A stretch of DNA of 64,000 nucleotides, from positions 5,766,001-5,830,000 of the forward strand of contig NZ_LT594324.1 of assembly GCF_900089605.1 (NCBI RefSeq), given 5' to 3'. The position numbers were made by a program, and so were the translations under genes. Below are positions 42,425 to 51,269 of this stretch, piece by piece (the stretch's first letter is position 1; each line of letters opens with the position of its first letter). The notes under the pieces were generated by a model. That model had not been told where the DNA came from, searched no databases, and saw nothing but the letters and a program-made list of their open reading frames with translations. This DNA comes from Micromonospora narathiwatensis. GTDB taxonomy: Bacteria; Actinomycetota; Actinomycetes; Mycobacteriales; Micromonosporaceae.

Positions 42425-42452
42425 CCTGCCGGTCGCGCGGAGGCGCGGGGGG

Positions 42453-42944
42453 CTATTTGAGGATCAGGCGGTTGGTCTGCTCGAAGACGTCCAGGTCGGC
42501 GAGGGTCTCGGTGACGCTGATCGAGAGCGGGGTGGGCAGTTTCTCCCGGGGGAAGAAGCCGGCGTCGATGGTCTCGTCGGTCATCCGGAGCAGGTCCCCG
42601 TCCCACTCGTCGACCCGGAACGCGGTGGTGAAGATCTGGTACGTGTGGCCGTACATGTTGGTGTGGGTGCGGTCGGGGCCGGTGTAGAGGGCGAACGCGC
42701 TGACCCGCAGGGCGCGCAGGCCGGTCTCCTCGCGTACCTCCCGGACGGCGCAGTCGGCGATCGACTCGCCCAGCTCCATGGCGCCGGCCGGCATCGCCCA
42801 CTGGCCGTTGTCCGAGCGCTGGATCAGCAGCACCCGGGCGGCGTTGTCCCGGACCACCGCTCGGGCCCCGACGAACATCAGGGTGCGGTCACCGGCCAGG
42901 GCGCGTAGCTGTCCCACGTATGAGTCCGCCCACGAGATGCTCAC
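42453..42944 (-). CDS. Nudix hydrolase
   Basis: 163 residues. The Nudix box is complete: GAMELGESIADCAVREV then REETGL. The substrate is a nucleoside diphosphate derivative, not identified. The GTG at 42944 has no ribosome site but lies six bases after TAGATT, so it is likely translated from a leaderless mRNA. Convergent with the MFS gene and divergent from the acyl-CoA ligase. Confidence 0.9.
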   Translation of the reverse strand: MSISWADSYVGQLRALAGDRTLMFVGARAVVRDNAARVLLIQRSDNGQWAMPAGAMELGESIADCAVREVREETGLRALRVSAFALYTGPDRTHTNMYGHTYQIFTTAFRVDEWDGDLLRMTDETIDAGFFPREKLPTPLSISVTETLADLDVFEQTNRLILK

Positions 42945-42950
42945 CCGGAC

Positions 42951-42956
42951 AATCTA
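42951..42956 (-). promoter_or_regulatory. -10 box TAGATT, leaderless start of the Nudix gene
   Basis: TAGATT on the minus strand, then GTCCGG and the GTG: spacing of six. Confidence 0.55.
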
Positions 42957-43014
42957 CGCACCTTCCCCGGCCGGGTCGGCCGTTCCGGGGTTCCCCGAAT
43001 GTGACGGACGCCAC

Positions 43015-43020
43015 TAACTT
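43015..43020 (+). promoter_or_regulatory. -10 box TAACTT, leaderless start of the acyl-CoA ligase gene
   Basis: TAACTT followed by seven bases (GTTACCC) and the ATG at 43028; no purine-rich ribosome site in between. Confidence 0.5.
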
Positions 43021-43027
43021 GTTACCC

Positions 43028-44677
43028 ATGCGTAGCACGATGATGGACATCCCGCTCCAGGTCGCCCGGATCCTCGAACACGGCTCGACGGTGCACGGCA
43101 CGGCGGAGGTGGTCACCTGGACCGGCGTCGAGCCGCGCCGGATGACGTACGCCGAGGTCGGGCGGACCGCCGCCCGGCTGGCCCACGCGCTTCGCGACGA
43201 GTGCGGGGTGACCGGTGACGAGCGGGTCGCCACGTTCATGTGGAACAACAACGAGCACCTGGTGGCGTACTTCGCGGTGCCGAGCATGGGCGCGGTGCTG
43301 CACACCCTCAACATCCGGCTCTTCCCGGACCAGGTCGCCTACATCGCCAACCACGCCGAGGACCGGGTGGTGCTGGTCGACACCACGCTGATCCCGCTGC
43401 TCGCCCGGGTGATCGGGCAGATGGGCACGGTGCGGCACGTGGTGGTGGTCGGCGGCGGCGACCCGGCCCCGCTGGTGGCGGCGGCCGGCGACCGGATCGC
43501 CGTACACCACTGGGACGCGCTGCTGGCCGACCGCCCGGAGGTGTACGACTGGCCGGAGGTGGACGAGCGCGATGCCGCCGCCCTCTGCTACACCTCCGGA
43601 ACCACCGGCAACCCCAAGGGGGTCGCCTACTCGCACCGCTCCATCTACCTGCACTCGCTCCAGGTCTGCCTGCCGGAGAGCTTCGGGCTCGGCCCGCGGG
43701 ACCGTGAGCTGGCCATCGTGCCGATGTTCCACGCGATGTCCTGGGGCCTGCCGTACGCGGCGTTCCTCTCCGGCGCGTCGCTGATCATGCCGGACCGGTT
43801 CCTGCAGGCCGAGCCGATCGCCGCGATGATCGCCGCCGAGCGGCCCACGCTGGCCGGCGCGGTGCCGACCATCTGGACCGACCTGCTGGCCTACCTGGAC
43901 AGCCACGACGTCGACACCTCCTCGCTCAAGGAGGTGATCGTCGGCGGTTCGGCCTGCCCGCCGGCGCTGATGCACGCCTTCCACGACCGGCACGGCATCG
44001 AGGTGATCCACGCCTGGGGCATGACCGAGATGTCGCCGCTGGGCTCCGTCTCCCGGGCGCCGGCCGGCGTGGCCGGCGAGACGGCCTGGCGCTACCGCTA
44101 CACCCAGGGCCGCGTCCCGGCCGGGGTCGAGGCACGCGTCGTCGGCCCGCTGGGCGAGCCGCTGCCCGCCGACGGGACCTCCGTCGGCGAGCTGGAGGTC
44201 CGCGGGCCGTGGGTGACCGCCCGGTACGTCGGGGACGGGACCCCGGACGAGGAGAAGTTCCGGGACGGCTGGCTGCGTACCGGCGACGTGGGGACGCTTT
44301 CGCCGGACGGCTACCTCACGCTGACCGACCGGGCCAAGGACGTGATCAAGTCGGGCGGGGAGTGGATCTCATCGGTCGAGCTGGAGAACGCCCTGATGGC
44401 GCATCCGGCGGTGCTGGAGGCGTGCGTGGTGGGCGTACCGGACGAGCGCTGGGACGAGCGTCCGCTGGCGACCGTGGTGGTGCGGGCGGGCGCCTCGGTC
44501 AGCGCCGAGGAGCTGCGGGACTTCCTGGCGACGTCGGTGGCCCGCTGGCAGTTGCCCGAGCGTTGGGCGTTCATCGACGCGGTGCCGAAGACCAGCGTCG
44601 GAAAGTTCGACAAAAAGGTGGTGCGCTCCCGGTACGCGGAAGGCGGGTTGGAGGTACGCGAACTGACCGCGTCGTAA
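43028..44677 (+). CDS. acyl-CoA ligase (long-chain fatty acid type)
   Basis: 549 residues, AMP-forming ligase. The P-loop is YTSGTTGNPKGVAYSH, the adenine motif is HAWGMTEMSPLG, the core hinge is GWLRTGDVGTL, and the catalytic lysine is in PKTSVGKFDKK. The sequence resembles the FadD-like ligases for medium or long fatty acids. Product enters beta-oxidation or lipid synthesis; no partner gene adjacent. The second ATG at 43040 (MMDIPL) is possible. Ends before a 14-bp terminator. Confidence 0.9.
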   Translation: MRSTMMDIPLQVARILEHGSTVHGTAEVVTWTGVEPRRMTYAEVGRTAARLAHALRDECGVTGDERVATFMWNNNEHLVAYFAVPSMGAVLHTLNIRLFPDQVAYIANHAEDRVVLVDTTLIPLLARVIGQMGTVRHVVVVGGGDPAPLVAAAGDRIAVHHWDALLADRPEVYDWPEVDERDAAALCYTSGTTGNPKGVAYSHRSIYLHSLQVCLPESFGLGPRDRELAIVPMFHAMSWGLPYAAFLSGASLIMPDRFLQAEPIAAMIAAERPTLAGAVPTIWTDLLAYLDSHDVDTSSLKEVIVGGSACPPALMHAFHDRHGIEVIHAWGMTEMSPLGSVSRAPAGVAGETAWRYRYTQGRVPAGVEARVVGPLGEPLPADGTSVGELEVRGPWVTARYVGDGTPDEEKFRDGWLRTGDVGTLSPDGYLTLTDRAKDVIKSGGEWISSVELENALMAHPAVLEACVVGVPDERWDERPLATVVVRAGASVSAEELRDFLATSVARWQLPERWAFIDAVPKTSVGKFDKKVVRSRYAEGGLEVRELTAS

Positions 44678-44744
44678 CGTTTTCCGGCGTACCGTCGCCT
44701 GCACGGGTAGGGGGTGGTTCCCCGGAACGACTTCCCTCCCCAGA

Positions 44745-44781
44745 GGGCGGCCCCGGCGTTCGCACCGCGCCGGGGCCGCCC
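44745..44781. terminator. 14-bp hairpin between convergent genes
   Basis: GGGCGGCCCCGGCG (44745-44758) and CGCCGGGGCCGCCC (44768-44781), loop of nine bases, between the ligase and oxidoreductase genes. Confidence 0.85.
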
Positions 44782-44865
44782 GTCCTTGCGGGGCGACCCG
44801 CACCGTCATTCTCGCGAAACTTGTTCGCCTCTGTCCTGGTGTCGGGAAAATCCGTTTTCTCCAGG

Positions 44866-45879
44866 TCAGGTCTCACTCGTGGTGATCAACACCTTGCCGA
44901 CCGCCGAGTTCTCCACCGCCTGGTGCGCCGACCGGGCCGCCGACATCGGATGGTGGTGCAGCGGCAGCCCCGCCTCCGCGCCCACCCGGATCGCGCCCTG
45001 GGCCACCGCCGCCGCCACGTCGGTCACCGCCTGCGCCTTGGCCGCCTTCGGCGCCGTGTAGACCAGCACGAACTGCCAGCGGGCGTTCGGCACCATCAGC
45101 GGCCGGATCGGCAGGGTCACCTCGTTCCCGCCGTCGTCGGCGTACACGCAGACCGCGCCCCCGTTGCGCAGGATCTGCACGTCGGTGGCGGCGTTGCGGG
45201 CCGCGGAGACCTCGACGATCGTGTGCACCCCGTCGGGCGCGATCTTGCGGACCTCCTCGACCACGTCCTGCTCGCGATAGTTGATCACGTAGTTGGCCCC
45301 GGCCGCCGCCGCGAGCTGCGCCTTCTCCGGGCTGCTGACCGTGGTGATCACGCAGGCGTCGGCCCAGCGGGCGAGCTGGATCGCCGCGTTGCCCACCGCG
45401 CCCGCCCCGCCCTGCACCAGCACGACGTGGTCGCTCAGCGCGCCGGCGTGCAGCTTGTCCGGCATGAACTCGCCGGCGGTCAGGCAGCGGTGCGCGGTCA
45501 TGAACGGGATGCCGAGGCAGGCGCCCAGGTCGAAGGAGGCCGAACCGAGGCGGACCGTGTGCCGGACCGGCACCACCGTGTACTCGGCGGCGGTGCCCCA
45601 GGGACGCTGCCAGGCAGCCTCCCAGAGCCACACCCGCGCGCCGATCAGGATCTGGTCGACACCCTCGCCGACCGCCTCGATCACCCCGGCGCCGTCCTGC
45701 CCGGGGATCTGCCAACCGGCCGGCAGCGGCCACTGGCGGCGGGCCTTCCAATCGGTCGGGTTCACCCCCGAGACAGCCATCCGCACCAGCACCTCGCCCG
45801 GGGCGGGCTCCGGCACCGGCCGGTCGACCAGCTCCAGCACCGACGGGTCGCCGGTGCGCTCGTACACGATCGCCTTCAT
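44866..45879 (-). CDS. zinc-independent quinone oxidoreductase (zeta-crystallin type MDR)
   Basis: 337 residues, medium-chain dehydrogenase/reductase. The GroES-like domain has PVPEPAPGEVLVRMAVSGVN and the Rossmann domain has VQGGAGAVGNAAIQLARW (NADPH binding). The structural zinc cysteines are missing, which places it with NADPH:quinone reductases. Located downstream of a HAD gene on the same strand with a 145-base gap. Confidence 0.88.
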   Translation of the reverse strand: MKAIVYERTGDPSVLELVDRPVPEPAPGEVLVRMAVSGVNPTDWKARRQWPLPAGWQIPGQDGAGVIEAVGEGVDQILIGARVWLWEAAWQRPWGTAAEYTVVPVRHTVRLGSASFDLGACLGIPFMTAHRCLTAGEFMPDKLHAGALSDHVVLVQGGAGAVGNAAIQLARWADACVITTVSSPEKAQLAAAAGANYVINYREQDVVEEVRKIAPDGVHTIVEVSAARNAATDVQILRNGGAVCVYADDGGNEVTLPIRPLMVPNARWQFVLVYTAPKAAKAQAVTDVAAAVAQGAIRVGAEAGLPLHHHPMSAARSAHQAVENSAVGKVLITTSET

Positions 45880-46024
45880 CGCCGTCCCCTCACCGTCGCC
45901 ACGTAACGGCTGCGCTACCCGGCCGTACCCCGGTCATGCCGGCCGACGCACAGGGGAAAACGTACAACGAGGTGATCGTCGGGAGGAGAGGTGTGAGCAG
46001 GGACATACCACCAGGGGTGGGCCG

Positions 46025-46678
46025 TCAGCCGAGTCGCGCCACCAGCTCCGGGGTGAGCGCCTCGATCGCCGGCAGCAGCGCCGCCGCCAGCGCCTCGGCG
46101 TCCGGATCCAGCGGGTACGACCCGTGCGGCACCGCCACCACCCGCATGCCGGCGGCGGCCGCGGAGCGGACCCCGTTCGACGAGTCCTCGACCGCCACGC
46201 ACCGGCTCGGCTCCACGCCGAGCCGCGCGGCCACCGCCAGCCAGACATCCGGCGCGGGCTTGCCCCGGGCGGTCTCCTCCGTCGACAGGGTCGCGCCGAA
46301 GCAGTCGGCCAGGCCCGTCGCGTCCAGCGCCGCCGCGATCAGCTGGCTGGGGGAGGAACTGGCCAGCCCCAGCGGCCACCGCGCGGCCATCCGGCGCACC
46401 ACCGCGTCGGCGTCGTCGATCAGCGGTACGTGCCGCGCGTACCGCCGGGTCATCTCGGCAACCACCTCGGTCGCGACCTGCCCGGCGTCGCGGTCGACGC
46501 CCAGCTCCCCGCTGAGATAGGCGGACCACTCGCCGGTGCTCATCCCCATCAGCCGGCGTTGGCTGTCCGGCTGCCAGGTTCCGCCGTGCGCGGCCACGTA
46601 CGCCCGCCGGACCTCCTCCCAGACCGGCTCGGAGTCCACGATCACGCCGTCCAGGTCGAAGAGCACCGCGTCCACCAC
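46025..46678 (-). CDS. HAD phosphatase (beta-phosphoglucomutase-like)
   Basis: 217 residues. Motif I is FDLDGVIVDSE, motif II SSSPSQ, motif III lysine in RGKPAPDVWL and motif IV VEDSSNGVRSA, the classic subfamily IA set with the beta-PGM-like SSNG. Substrate a sugar phosphate, inferred. Two adjacent GTG codons (46678, 46675) are possible starts; AGGATGG lies upstream and CAGGAT is six bases before the first, so it could be leaderless. Confidence 0.85.
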   Translation of the reverse strand: MVDAVLFDLDGVIVDSEPVWEEVRRAYVAAHGGTWQPDSQRRLMGMSTGEWSAYLSGELGVDRDAGQVATEVVAEMTRRYARHVPLIDDADAVVRRMAARWPLGLASSSPSQLIAAALDATGLADCFGATLSTEETARGKPAPDVWLAVAARLGVEPSRCVAVEDSSNGVRSAAAAGMRVVAVPHGSYPLDPDAEALAAALLPAIEALTPELVARLG

Positions 46679-46722
46679 GTACCCATCCTGCCGGACGGCC
46701 CGCGCGGGCGCTGGCCGGCGGA

Positions 46723-47616
46723 TCAGCGGGCCGGCGTCGCTGCGCCGCGTGCGGCGGTGCGCTGGGCGGGCAGGCCGATGGGGCTCTGCGGCGGGATGAT
46801 CGTGCGGGCCCGGTCGGCGATCGGTTCGAGCAGCTCGCGCACCCGCGCCGTACGCTCCGCGCCCAGCACTCGCCACGGGCCGAGGGCGGCCCGGTCGGTG
46901 GCCTCCTCGACCGCCCGGAACGCCTCGGTGCCGTGCTCGGTCGGCGCCCGGTCGGCGGTCAGCCAGCCCTTCTCGACCAGGCGTTCCTCGGCGGCGGCCC
47001 ACTCCTCGTCGGTCCAGCCGCGGGCCGACTGGTGGAACTCGCGGGACTGGTCGACCCGGCACCGCCAGGCCACCACCTCGACCGGATCCAGCCCGGTGGT
47101 GACCAGCGCCGCGACATGGCCGTCGCCCCGGTGCTCGCGCAGTGTGGTGGCGGCCTGCCAGAGCCGGGCCAGCGGATATTCCCCCCGGGGCAGCGCGGCG
47201 TTGGCCGCGCCGAGCACCCGGCCGGCCGTCTCCACCCGCCCGGCCGCCTCCTCCAGCAGCCCCGCCGCCTCGACCAGGTGCGCCTCGGGCAGCTCGTAGG
47301 TGAACTCGGCGAGCGCCTGCACGGCGCCGGTGAGCCGGGCCCGCAGCGCCTCCTCCGGGCTGGCCAGCCGCCACACCGAGGGCAGCGCCCGGGCCACCAT
47401 CGCCGGCGCGAAGCTGTAGAACGCGGCCACCACCAGCGGAGCGGCGACCGGCCCGAGCGGGGCGGCCCGGCCGGCGAAGTAGCCCCGCCAGTAGCCACGC
47501 AGCCCGACGGCCTCGTACGCGGCCCGGGCCCGGGGGTGGAAATAGGTCACCGCGTGGACCGGCTCGAAATGCGTCCACATCAGCCGGGCCAGCCCGGGGT
47601 CGTCCAGCGCCGCCAC
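46723..47616 (-). CDS. SCO6745-family protein (winged-helix-like)
   Basis: 297 residues. The N-terminus LARLMWTHFEPVHAVTYFHP and the following YEAVGLRGYWRGYFAGRAAP are the recognisable features of this actinomycete family; the C-terminal third (WTDEEWAAAEERLVEKGWLT) looks like a winged helix. No function is known. The GTG at 47616 is chosen for the GGAGG five bases upstream, though the frame is open further up. Confidence 0.72.
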   Translation of the reverse strand: MAALDDPGLARLMWTHFEPVHAVTYFHPRARAAYEAVGLRGYWRGYFAGRAAPLGPVAAPLVVAAFYSFAPAMVARALPSVWRLASPEEALRARLTGAVQALAEFTYELPEAHLVEAAGLLEEAAGRVETAGRVLGAANAALPRGEYPLARLWQAATTLREHRGDGHVAALVTTGLDPVEVVAWRCRVDQSREFHQSARGWTDEEWAAAEERLVEKGWLTADRAPTEHGTEAFRAVEEATDRAALGPWRVLGAERTARVRELLEPIADRARTIIPPQSPIGLPAQRTAARGAATPAR

Positions 47617-47719
47617 GTGCACCTCCGCGTCGTTGGGCAGGTCCTCGCGGACGGGTGGACCGCCCGCGGTTGACCCGAACCTACTGCCGCAGGGTGACGG
47701 GAAGGAAGCCTGCTGTGAC

Positions 47720-48388
47720 CTACTGCGCGGCAAGCACGTCAACGACGAAGCGCAGCGGCCCGCCCGGCCGGCCGTTCACCGACTCGTTGCCGTACGCCAG
47801 CTCGCCCGGGATGTCGAGCTGCACCCGGCTGCCCACCGGCACGCCGACCAGGCCCTGGTCCCAACCCGGGATGACCTGGCCCACGCCGATCCCGAAGGTG
47901 GCCGGCTGGCCCCGGTCCCAGGACGAGTCGAACTCCTTGCCGTCCTTGTAGAACACCCCGACGTAGTTGGTGGTGATCTGCTGGCCGGCCTTGACCGCCG
48001 GGCCCGTGCCCTTGATCAGGGTGGTGACGTTGAGCTTCTTCAGCTCGCCCGTGCCCGCGCCGACCTGCGGCTTGGTCTTCAGCGCCGGGTCGGCGTCCGC
48101 GGGCAGCTCGGCGGCGGGCGGGGCGGCCGGCTCGTCGTTGGGCGCGGGGGTGGCGGTGGCGTCGGCCGCGGAGCTGGCGTTGGGCTGCTTGTCATCACCC
48201 TGGTTCAGCCAGACGATGCCGCCGATCAACGCGGCGACGGCGAGGACACCGACAAAGGCACCCAGCATCGACTGCCGGCGGCGTTTCGCCTCGGCGGCCT
48301 TCTTCGCCGCCAGCTGCGCGGCCAGCCGCCGCTCCGCCTTCGTAGCCGGGCCCTGGCCCGCCGAACCGTTCTCCACGCGCTCGCTCAC
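47720..48388 (-). CDS. FKBP-type peptidyl-prolyl isomerase, membrane-anchored
   Basis: 222 residues. Basic Lys/Ala-rich N-terminus (KAERRLAAQLAAKKAAEAKR), one membrane helix (MLGAFVGVLAVAALIGGIVW), a Pro/Ala linker and then a complete FKBP domain: GQQITTNYVGVFYKDGKEFD, GVGQVIPGWDQGLVGVPVGS and PGELAYGNE. It should catalyse proline isomerisation on the outer face of the membrane. GGGGAG precedes the GTG. Confidence 0.9.
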   Translation of the reverse strand: MSERVENGSAGQGPATKAERRLAAQLAAKKAAEAKRRRQSMLGAFVGVLAVAALIGGIVWLNQGDDKQPNASSAADATATPAPNDEPAAPPAAELPADADPALKTKPQVGAGTGELKKLNVTTLIKGTGPAVKAGQQITTNYVGVFYKDGKEFDSSWDRGQPATFGIGVGQVIPGWDQGLVGVPVGSRVQLDIPGELAYGNESVNGRPGGPLRFVVDVLAAQ

Positions 48389-48565
48389 GTCGACTCCCCT
48401 GCTGGGTGGGTGGGTGCGGCCCGGCGGCCGCTGCCGAGGCCAGCGCACACGGTACCCGGCCGGACGCCGCCCGTGCTCCTACGCCCGGAGGAGTTCCGGA
48501 CAGCCCGGCCCTCGTCGCGCGACAGCGGAAGTCGGTGACGAACGACGCCACCGGTGGCGGCGGAG

Positions 48566-48571
48566 TACGTT
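48566..48571 (+). promoter_or_regulatory. -10 box TACGTT, leaderless start of the PPOX gene
   Basis: TACGTT followed by seven bases (CACGACC) and the ATG at 48579. Confidence 0.4.
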
Positions 48572-48578
48572 CACGACC

Positions 48579-48971
48579 ATGGCGATCCTCACCGAAGAAG
48601 ACCTGGCCCTGCTCTCCGAGCCGCAGCTCGCCCACGTGGCGACCATCGAGGCCGACGGCTCCCCGCACGTCACCCCGGTCTGGGTGGACACCGACGGCGA
48701 GCACATCCTGTTCAACACCGCCAAGGGCCGGCAGAAGCACATCAACATCGCCCGCAACCCGGCGATCGCGGTCTCCGTGGTCGACAAGGCGAACGACTTC
48801 CGCACGCTCTGGGTGAAGGGCACCGCAGAGCTGGTCACCGAGGGCGCCGACGAGCACATCGACCGGCTGGCGAAGAAGTACCTCGGGCAGGACACCTACC
48901 CGTTCCGCCAGCCCGGAGAGGAGCGCATCATCGTCCGCGTCACCCCCACCGAGAAGCTCGGCCGCGGCTGA
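48579..48971 (+). CDS. PPOX-class F420-dependent oxidoreductase
   Basis: 130 residues, split-barrel fold: AHVATIEADGSPHVTPVWVD, NTAKGRQKHINIARNPAIAV and a C-terminal RVTPTEKLG. This resembles the small F420-binding Rv1155-type enzymes. Cofactor choice (F420 or FMN) is inferred. No ribosome site; leaderless spacing supports the ATG. Confidence 0.85.
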   Translation: MAILTEEDLALLSEPQLAHVATIEADGSPHVTPVWVDTDGEHILFNTAKGRQKHINIARNPAIAVSVVDKANDFRTLWVKGTAELVTEGADEHIDRLAKKYLGQDTYPFRQPGEERIIVRVTPTEKLGRG

Positions 48972-49099
48972 GGGGTACCGCCTGGGGCTGTTGTCAACGT
49001 CAATGGCGTGTTCTCATACCGGAACGACGTCAGTGACCTCGTCGCGGCGATCTCGTCATCCCGCTCTGCGGCCATCCCCCGTGCGTGAGAGGTGCAACG

Positions 49100-50068
49100 A
49101 TGCGCAGAAGACCCACGTTTCAACTGGCGGTCCTGACCGCCACCGCCGCGACGTTCCTGGCGGGCGGTGGCGGTGGAGCCTCCGCCGCGTTCGCCACGGC
49201 GTCGCCCGTGACCGCCTCCCCCGGTGTCGCGGCCTGTGAGCCGGGCGCCGGAGGGCACAGCGCGGCGCGGGTGAAGGAGGGCGCCGCCGCCCAGGAGCCG
49301 GAGCTGTACTCGACGAACGAGGCGAAAGCCTACGGCGTGATCAAGGATGCGCCCCGCCTGCCCGACGGCAGCGTCACCGTGCCCACGGTGTTCCACATGA
49401 TCTCCGACCACCCGCTCAGCGCGGCGGAGACGAGCAGGTGGAACACCATGATCGCGGCGCAGATCACGGTGCTCAACGACTCGTTCGGGGGCCGTACGGC
49501 GGCGGACGCCTCCGACACGCCGTTCCGGTTCTCGCTCGTCGACACGACGTGGACGGTGAACAGCAGCTGGTACATGGTCGAGCCGGGCAAGAACGAGCGG
49601 GACATGAAGAAGGCGCTGTACACCGGCGACGCCCGCACCCTGAACGTGTACGCGGCGAACATCGGCGGCGGGCTCCTCGGCTGGGCGTACTTCCCGAAGG
49701 GCTACAACCACGGCCGGGACTACATCGACGGCGTGGTGATGCTGGACGAGTCGATGCCGGGTGGCACGGCGGGCAAGTACGCCCTGGGTGACACGCTGAC
49801 GCACGAGGTCGGGCACTGGCTGATGCTGGAGCACACCTTCGCGCACGGGTGCTCCGCCTCGGGCGACTTCGTGGAGGACACTCCGCGGGAGGCGCACCCG
49901 CAGTTCAACTGCCCGGTCGGCGCGGACACCTGCGCCGCACCCGGCCTGGACCCGATCCACAACTTCATGGACTACACGCAGGACTCCTGCATGAACATGT
50001 TCACGCCCGGACAGGCGGACCGGATGAGCGACGCCTGGGTGGCGTTCCGCGCCGGTGGCGGCAAGTAA
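49100..50068 (+). CDS. secreted M43-like zinc metalloprotease
   Basis: 322 residues. A signal peptide (MRRRPTFQLAVLTATAATFL, cleavage likely near ASA) is followed by the catalytic domain with TLTHEVGHWLMLEHTF, the HExxHxxxxxH zinc motif, and a Met-turn region FMDYTQDSCMNMFT, as in cytophagalysin/pappalysin-family enzymes. Four Cys near the end can form disulphides. Ends 12 bases before a 20-bp terminator. Confidence 0.88.
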   Translation: MRRRPTFQLAVLTATAATFLAGGGGGASAAFATASPVTASPGVAACEPGAGGHSAARVKEGAAAQEPELYSTNEAKAYGVIKDAPRLPDGSVTVPTVFHMISDHPLSAAETSRWNTMIAAQITVLNDSFGGRTAADASDTPFRFSLVDTTWTVNSSWYMVEPGKNERDMKKALYTGDARTLNVYAANIGGGLLGWAYFPKGYNHGRDYIDGVVMLDESMPGGTAGKYALGDTLTHEVGHWLMLEHTFAHGCSASGDFVEDTPREAHPQFNCPVGADTCAAPGLDPIHNFMDYTQDSCMNMFTPGQADRMSDAWVAFRAGGGK

Positions 50069-50080
50069 CCAGAGCACGTG

Positions 50081-50125
50081 CGAGGGGGTTGACGGGCCGC
50101 GACCAGCGGCCCGTCAACCCCCTCG
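50081..50125. terminator. 20-bp bidirectional terminator
   Basis: Arms 50081-50100 and 50106-50125 are perfectly complementary over 20 bases (loop GACCA), between the protease and ku. Confidence 0.9.
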
Positions 50126-50128
50126 CCG

Positions 50129-51184
50129 TCAGGCGGTTCTGCGCGGGGCGGCCTTCTTCTCGGCCGCCTTCTTCGCGGGCGCCTTGGCGGCCTTCTTCTC
50201 GGCGGTCTTCCTGGCCGCCGCCTTCTTCGCCGGTTCGGCCTTCTTGGCGGCCTTCTTCGCCGGCTCGGCCTTCTTCGCCGGGGCCTTCTTCTCGGCCGCC
50301 TTCTTCGCCGGCGCCTTCGTCGTCTTCGCCGCCTTGGCCGCCTGCTGCGCCGACCGGGCCGAGGTGATCGGGGTCGGCTCGGCCGCCCCGCCCGTCGGCG
50401 CCTCGCCCCGGGCGACCCGGGCCCGCTCCACCGACGCCTTCAGCGCGGCCATCAGGTCCACCGCGGCGGCCGGCGCGGCCTCTTCCTCCTCCGGCTGGAC
50501 CACCTCGCGGCCCTCGATCTTCGCGTCGATGACCTCCTGCAACGCCGCCCGGTAGTCGTCCGTGAAGGCGTCCGGCTCGAACTCGCCGGCCATCGAGTCG
50601 ATCAGCGAGCTGGCCATGGCCAGCTCCGGGGGGCGGACCTTCAGGTCCTCGTCCAGAAAACCGAAGTCCGGGGTACGCACCTCGTCCGGCCAGAGCATCG
50701 TGTTGAGCAGCAGCACGCCCTCGCGTACCCGCAGGGTGGCCAACTGCTCCCGCTGGCGCAGGGCCACCTTGACGATCGCCACCCGCTCCGAGTCGGCCAG
50801 TGCGTCGCGCAGCAGCACGTACGGCTTGGTGGCCGAGCTCTCCGGCTCCAGGAAGTACGCCTTGTTGTAGAGGATCGGGTCGACCTGCTCGGCGGGGACG
50901 AACTCCAGCACGTCGATCGCCTTCGAGGTGGTCAGCGGCAGGTCGGCGAAGTCCTCGTCGGTGAGGATGACCATCTCGCCGCCGCCGATGTCGTACCCCT
51001 TGGCGATGTCGTCGTAGGTGACCTCCTCGCCGCAGACCGAGCAGGTGCGCTTGTAGCGGATGCGGCCGCCGTCCTCGCGGTGCACCTGGTGGAAGCGGAT
51101 GTCCTTCTCCTCGGTGGCCGAGTAGACCTTCACCCCGATCGACACCAGGCCGAACGACACCGCTCCTTTCCAGATGGCCCGCAT
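50129..51184 (-). CDS. ku: Ku DNA end-binding protein
   Basis: 351 residues. The Ku core runs from MRAIWKGAVSFGLVSIGVKV to about 255, with CSVCGEEV and SKAIDVLEFVP. It forms a ring on broken DNA ends and recruits LigD for non-homologous end joining. The last 75 residues are Lys/Ala/Pro repeats (AEKKAPAKKAEPAKK style) that probably add DNA affinity. A GAGGAG site precedes the ATG. Divergent from the LigD ligase gene, 85 bases away. Confidence 0.95.
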   Translation of the reverse strand: MRAIWKGAVSFGLVSIGVKVYSATEEKDIRFHQVHREDGGRIRYKRTCSVCGEEVTYDDIAKGYDIGGGEMVILTDEDFADLPLTTSKAIDVLEFVPAEQVDPILYNKAYFLEPESSATKPYVLLRDALADSERVAIVKVALRQREQLATLRVREGVLLLNTMLWPDEVRTPDFGFLDEDLKVRPPELAMASSLIDSMAGEFEPDAFTDDYRAALQEVIDAKIEGREVVQPEEEEAAPAAAVDLMAALKASVERARVARGEAPTGGAAEPTPITSARSAQQAAKAAKTTKAPAKKAAEKKAPAKKAEPAKKAAKKAEPAKKAAARKTAEKKAAKAPAKKAAEKKAAPRRTA

Positions 51185-51257
51185 CCCGCGCTCCTCTCCC
51201 CGGTTCTGACCAGGATCGCAAACGATCGAACGACACGCACGCGCTTCCGTGTGCAAC

Positions 51258-51263
51258 TACAGT
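51258..51263 (+). promoter_or_regulatory. -10 box TACAGT, leaderless start of the LigD ligase gene
   Basis: TACAGT followed by CAGGAG and the GTG at 51270; spacing six. This spacing is why 51270 is preferred over the GTG at 51249. Confidence 0.5.
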
Positions 51264-51269
51264 CAGGAG

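Noticed and set aside
51249..51269. GTG at 51249 as the LigD ligase start
   Set aside because: It lies upstream of the TACAGT -10 box and has no ribosome site; 51270 has leaderless spacing.
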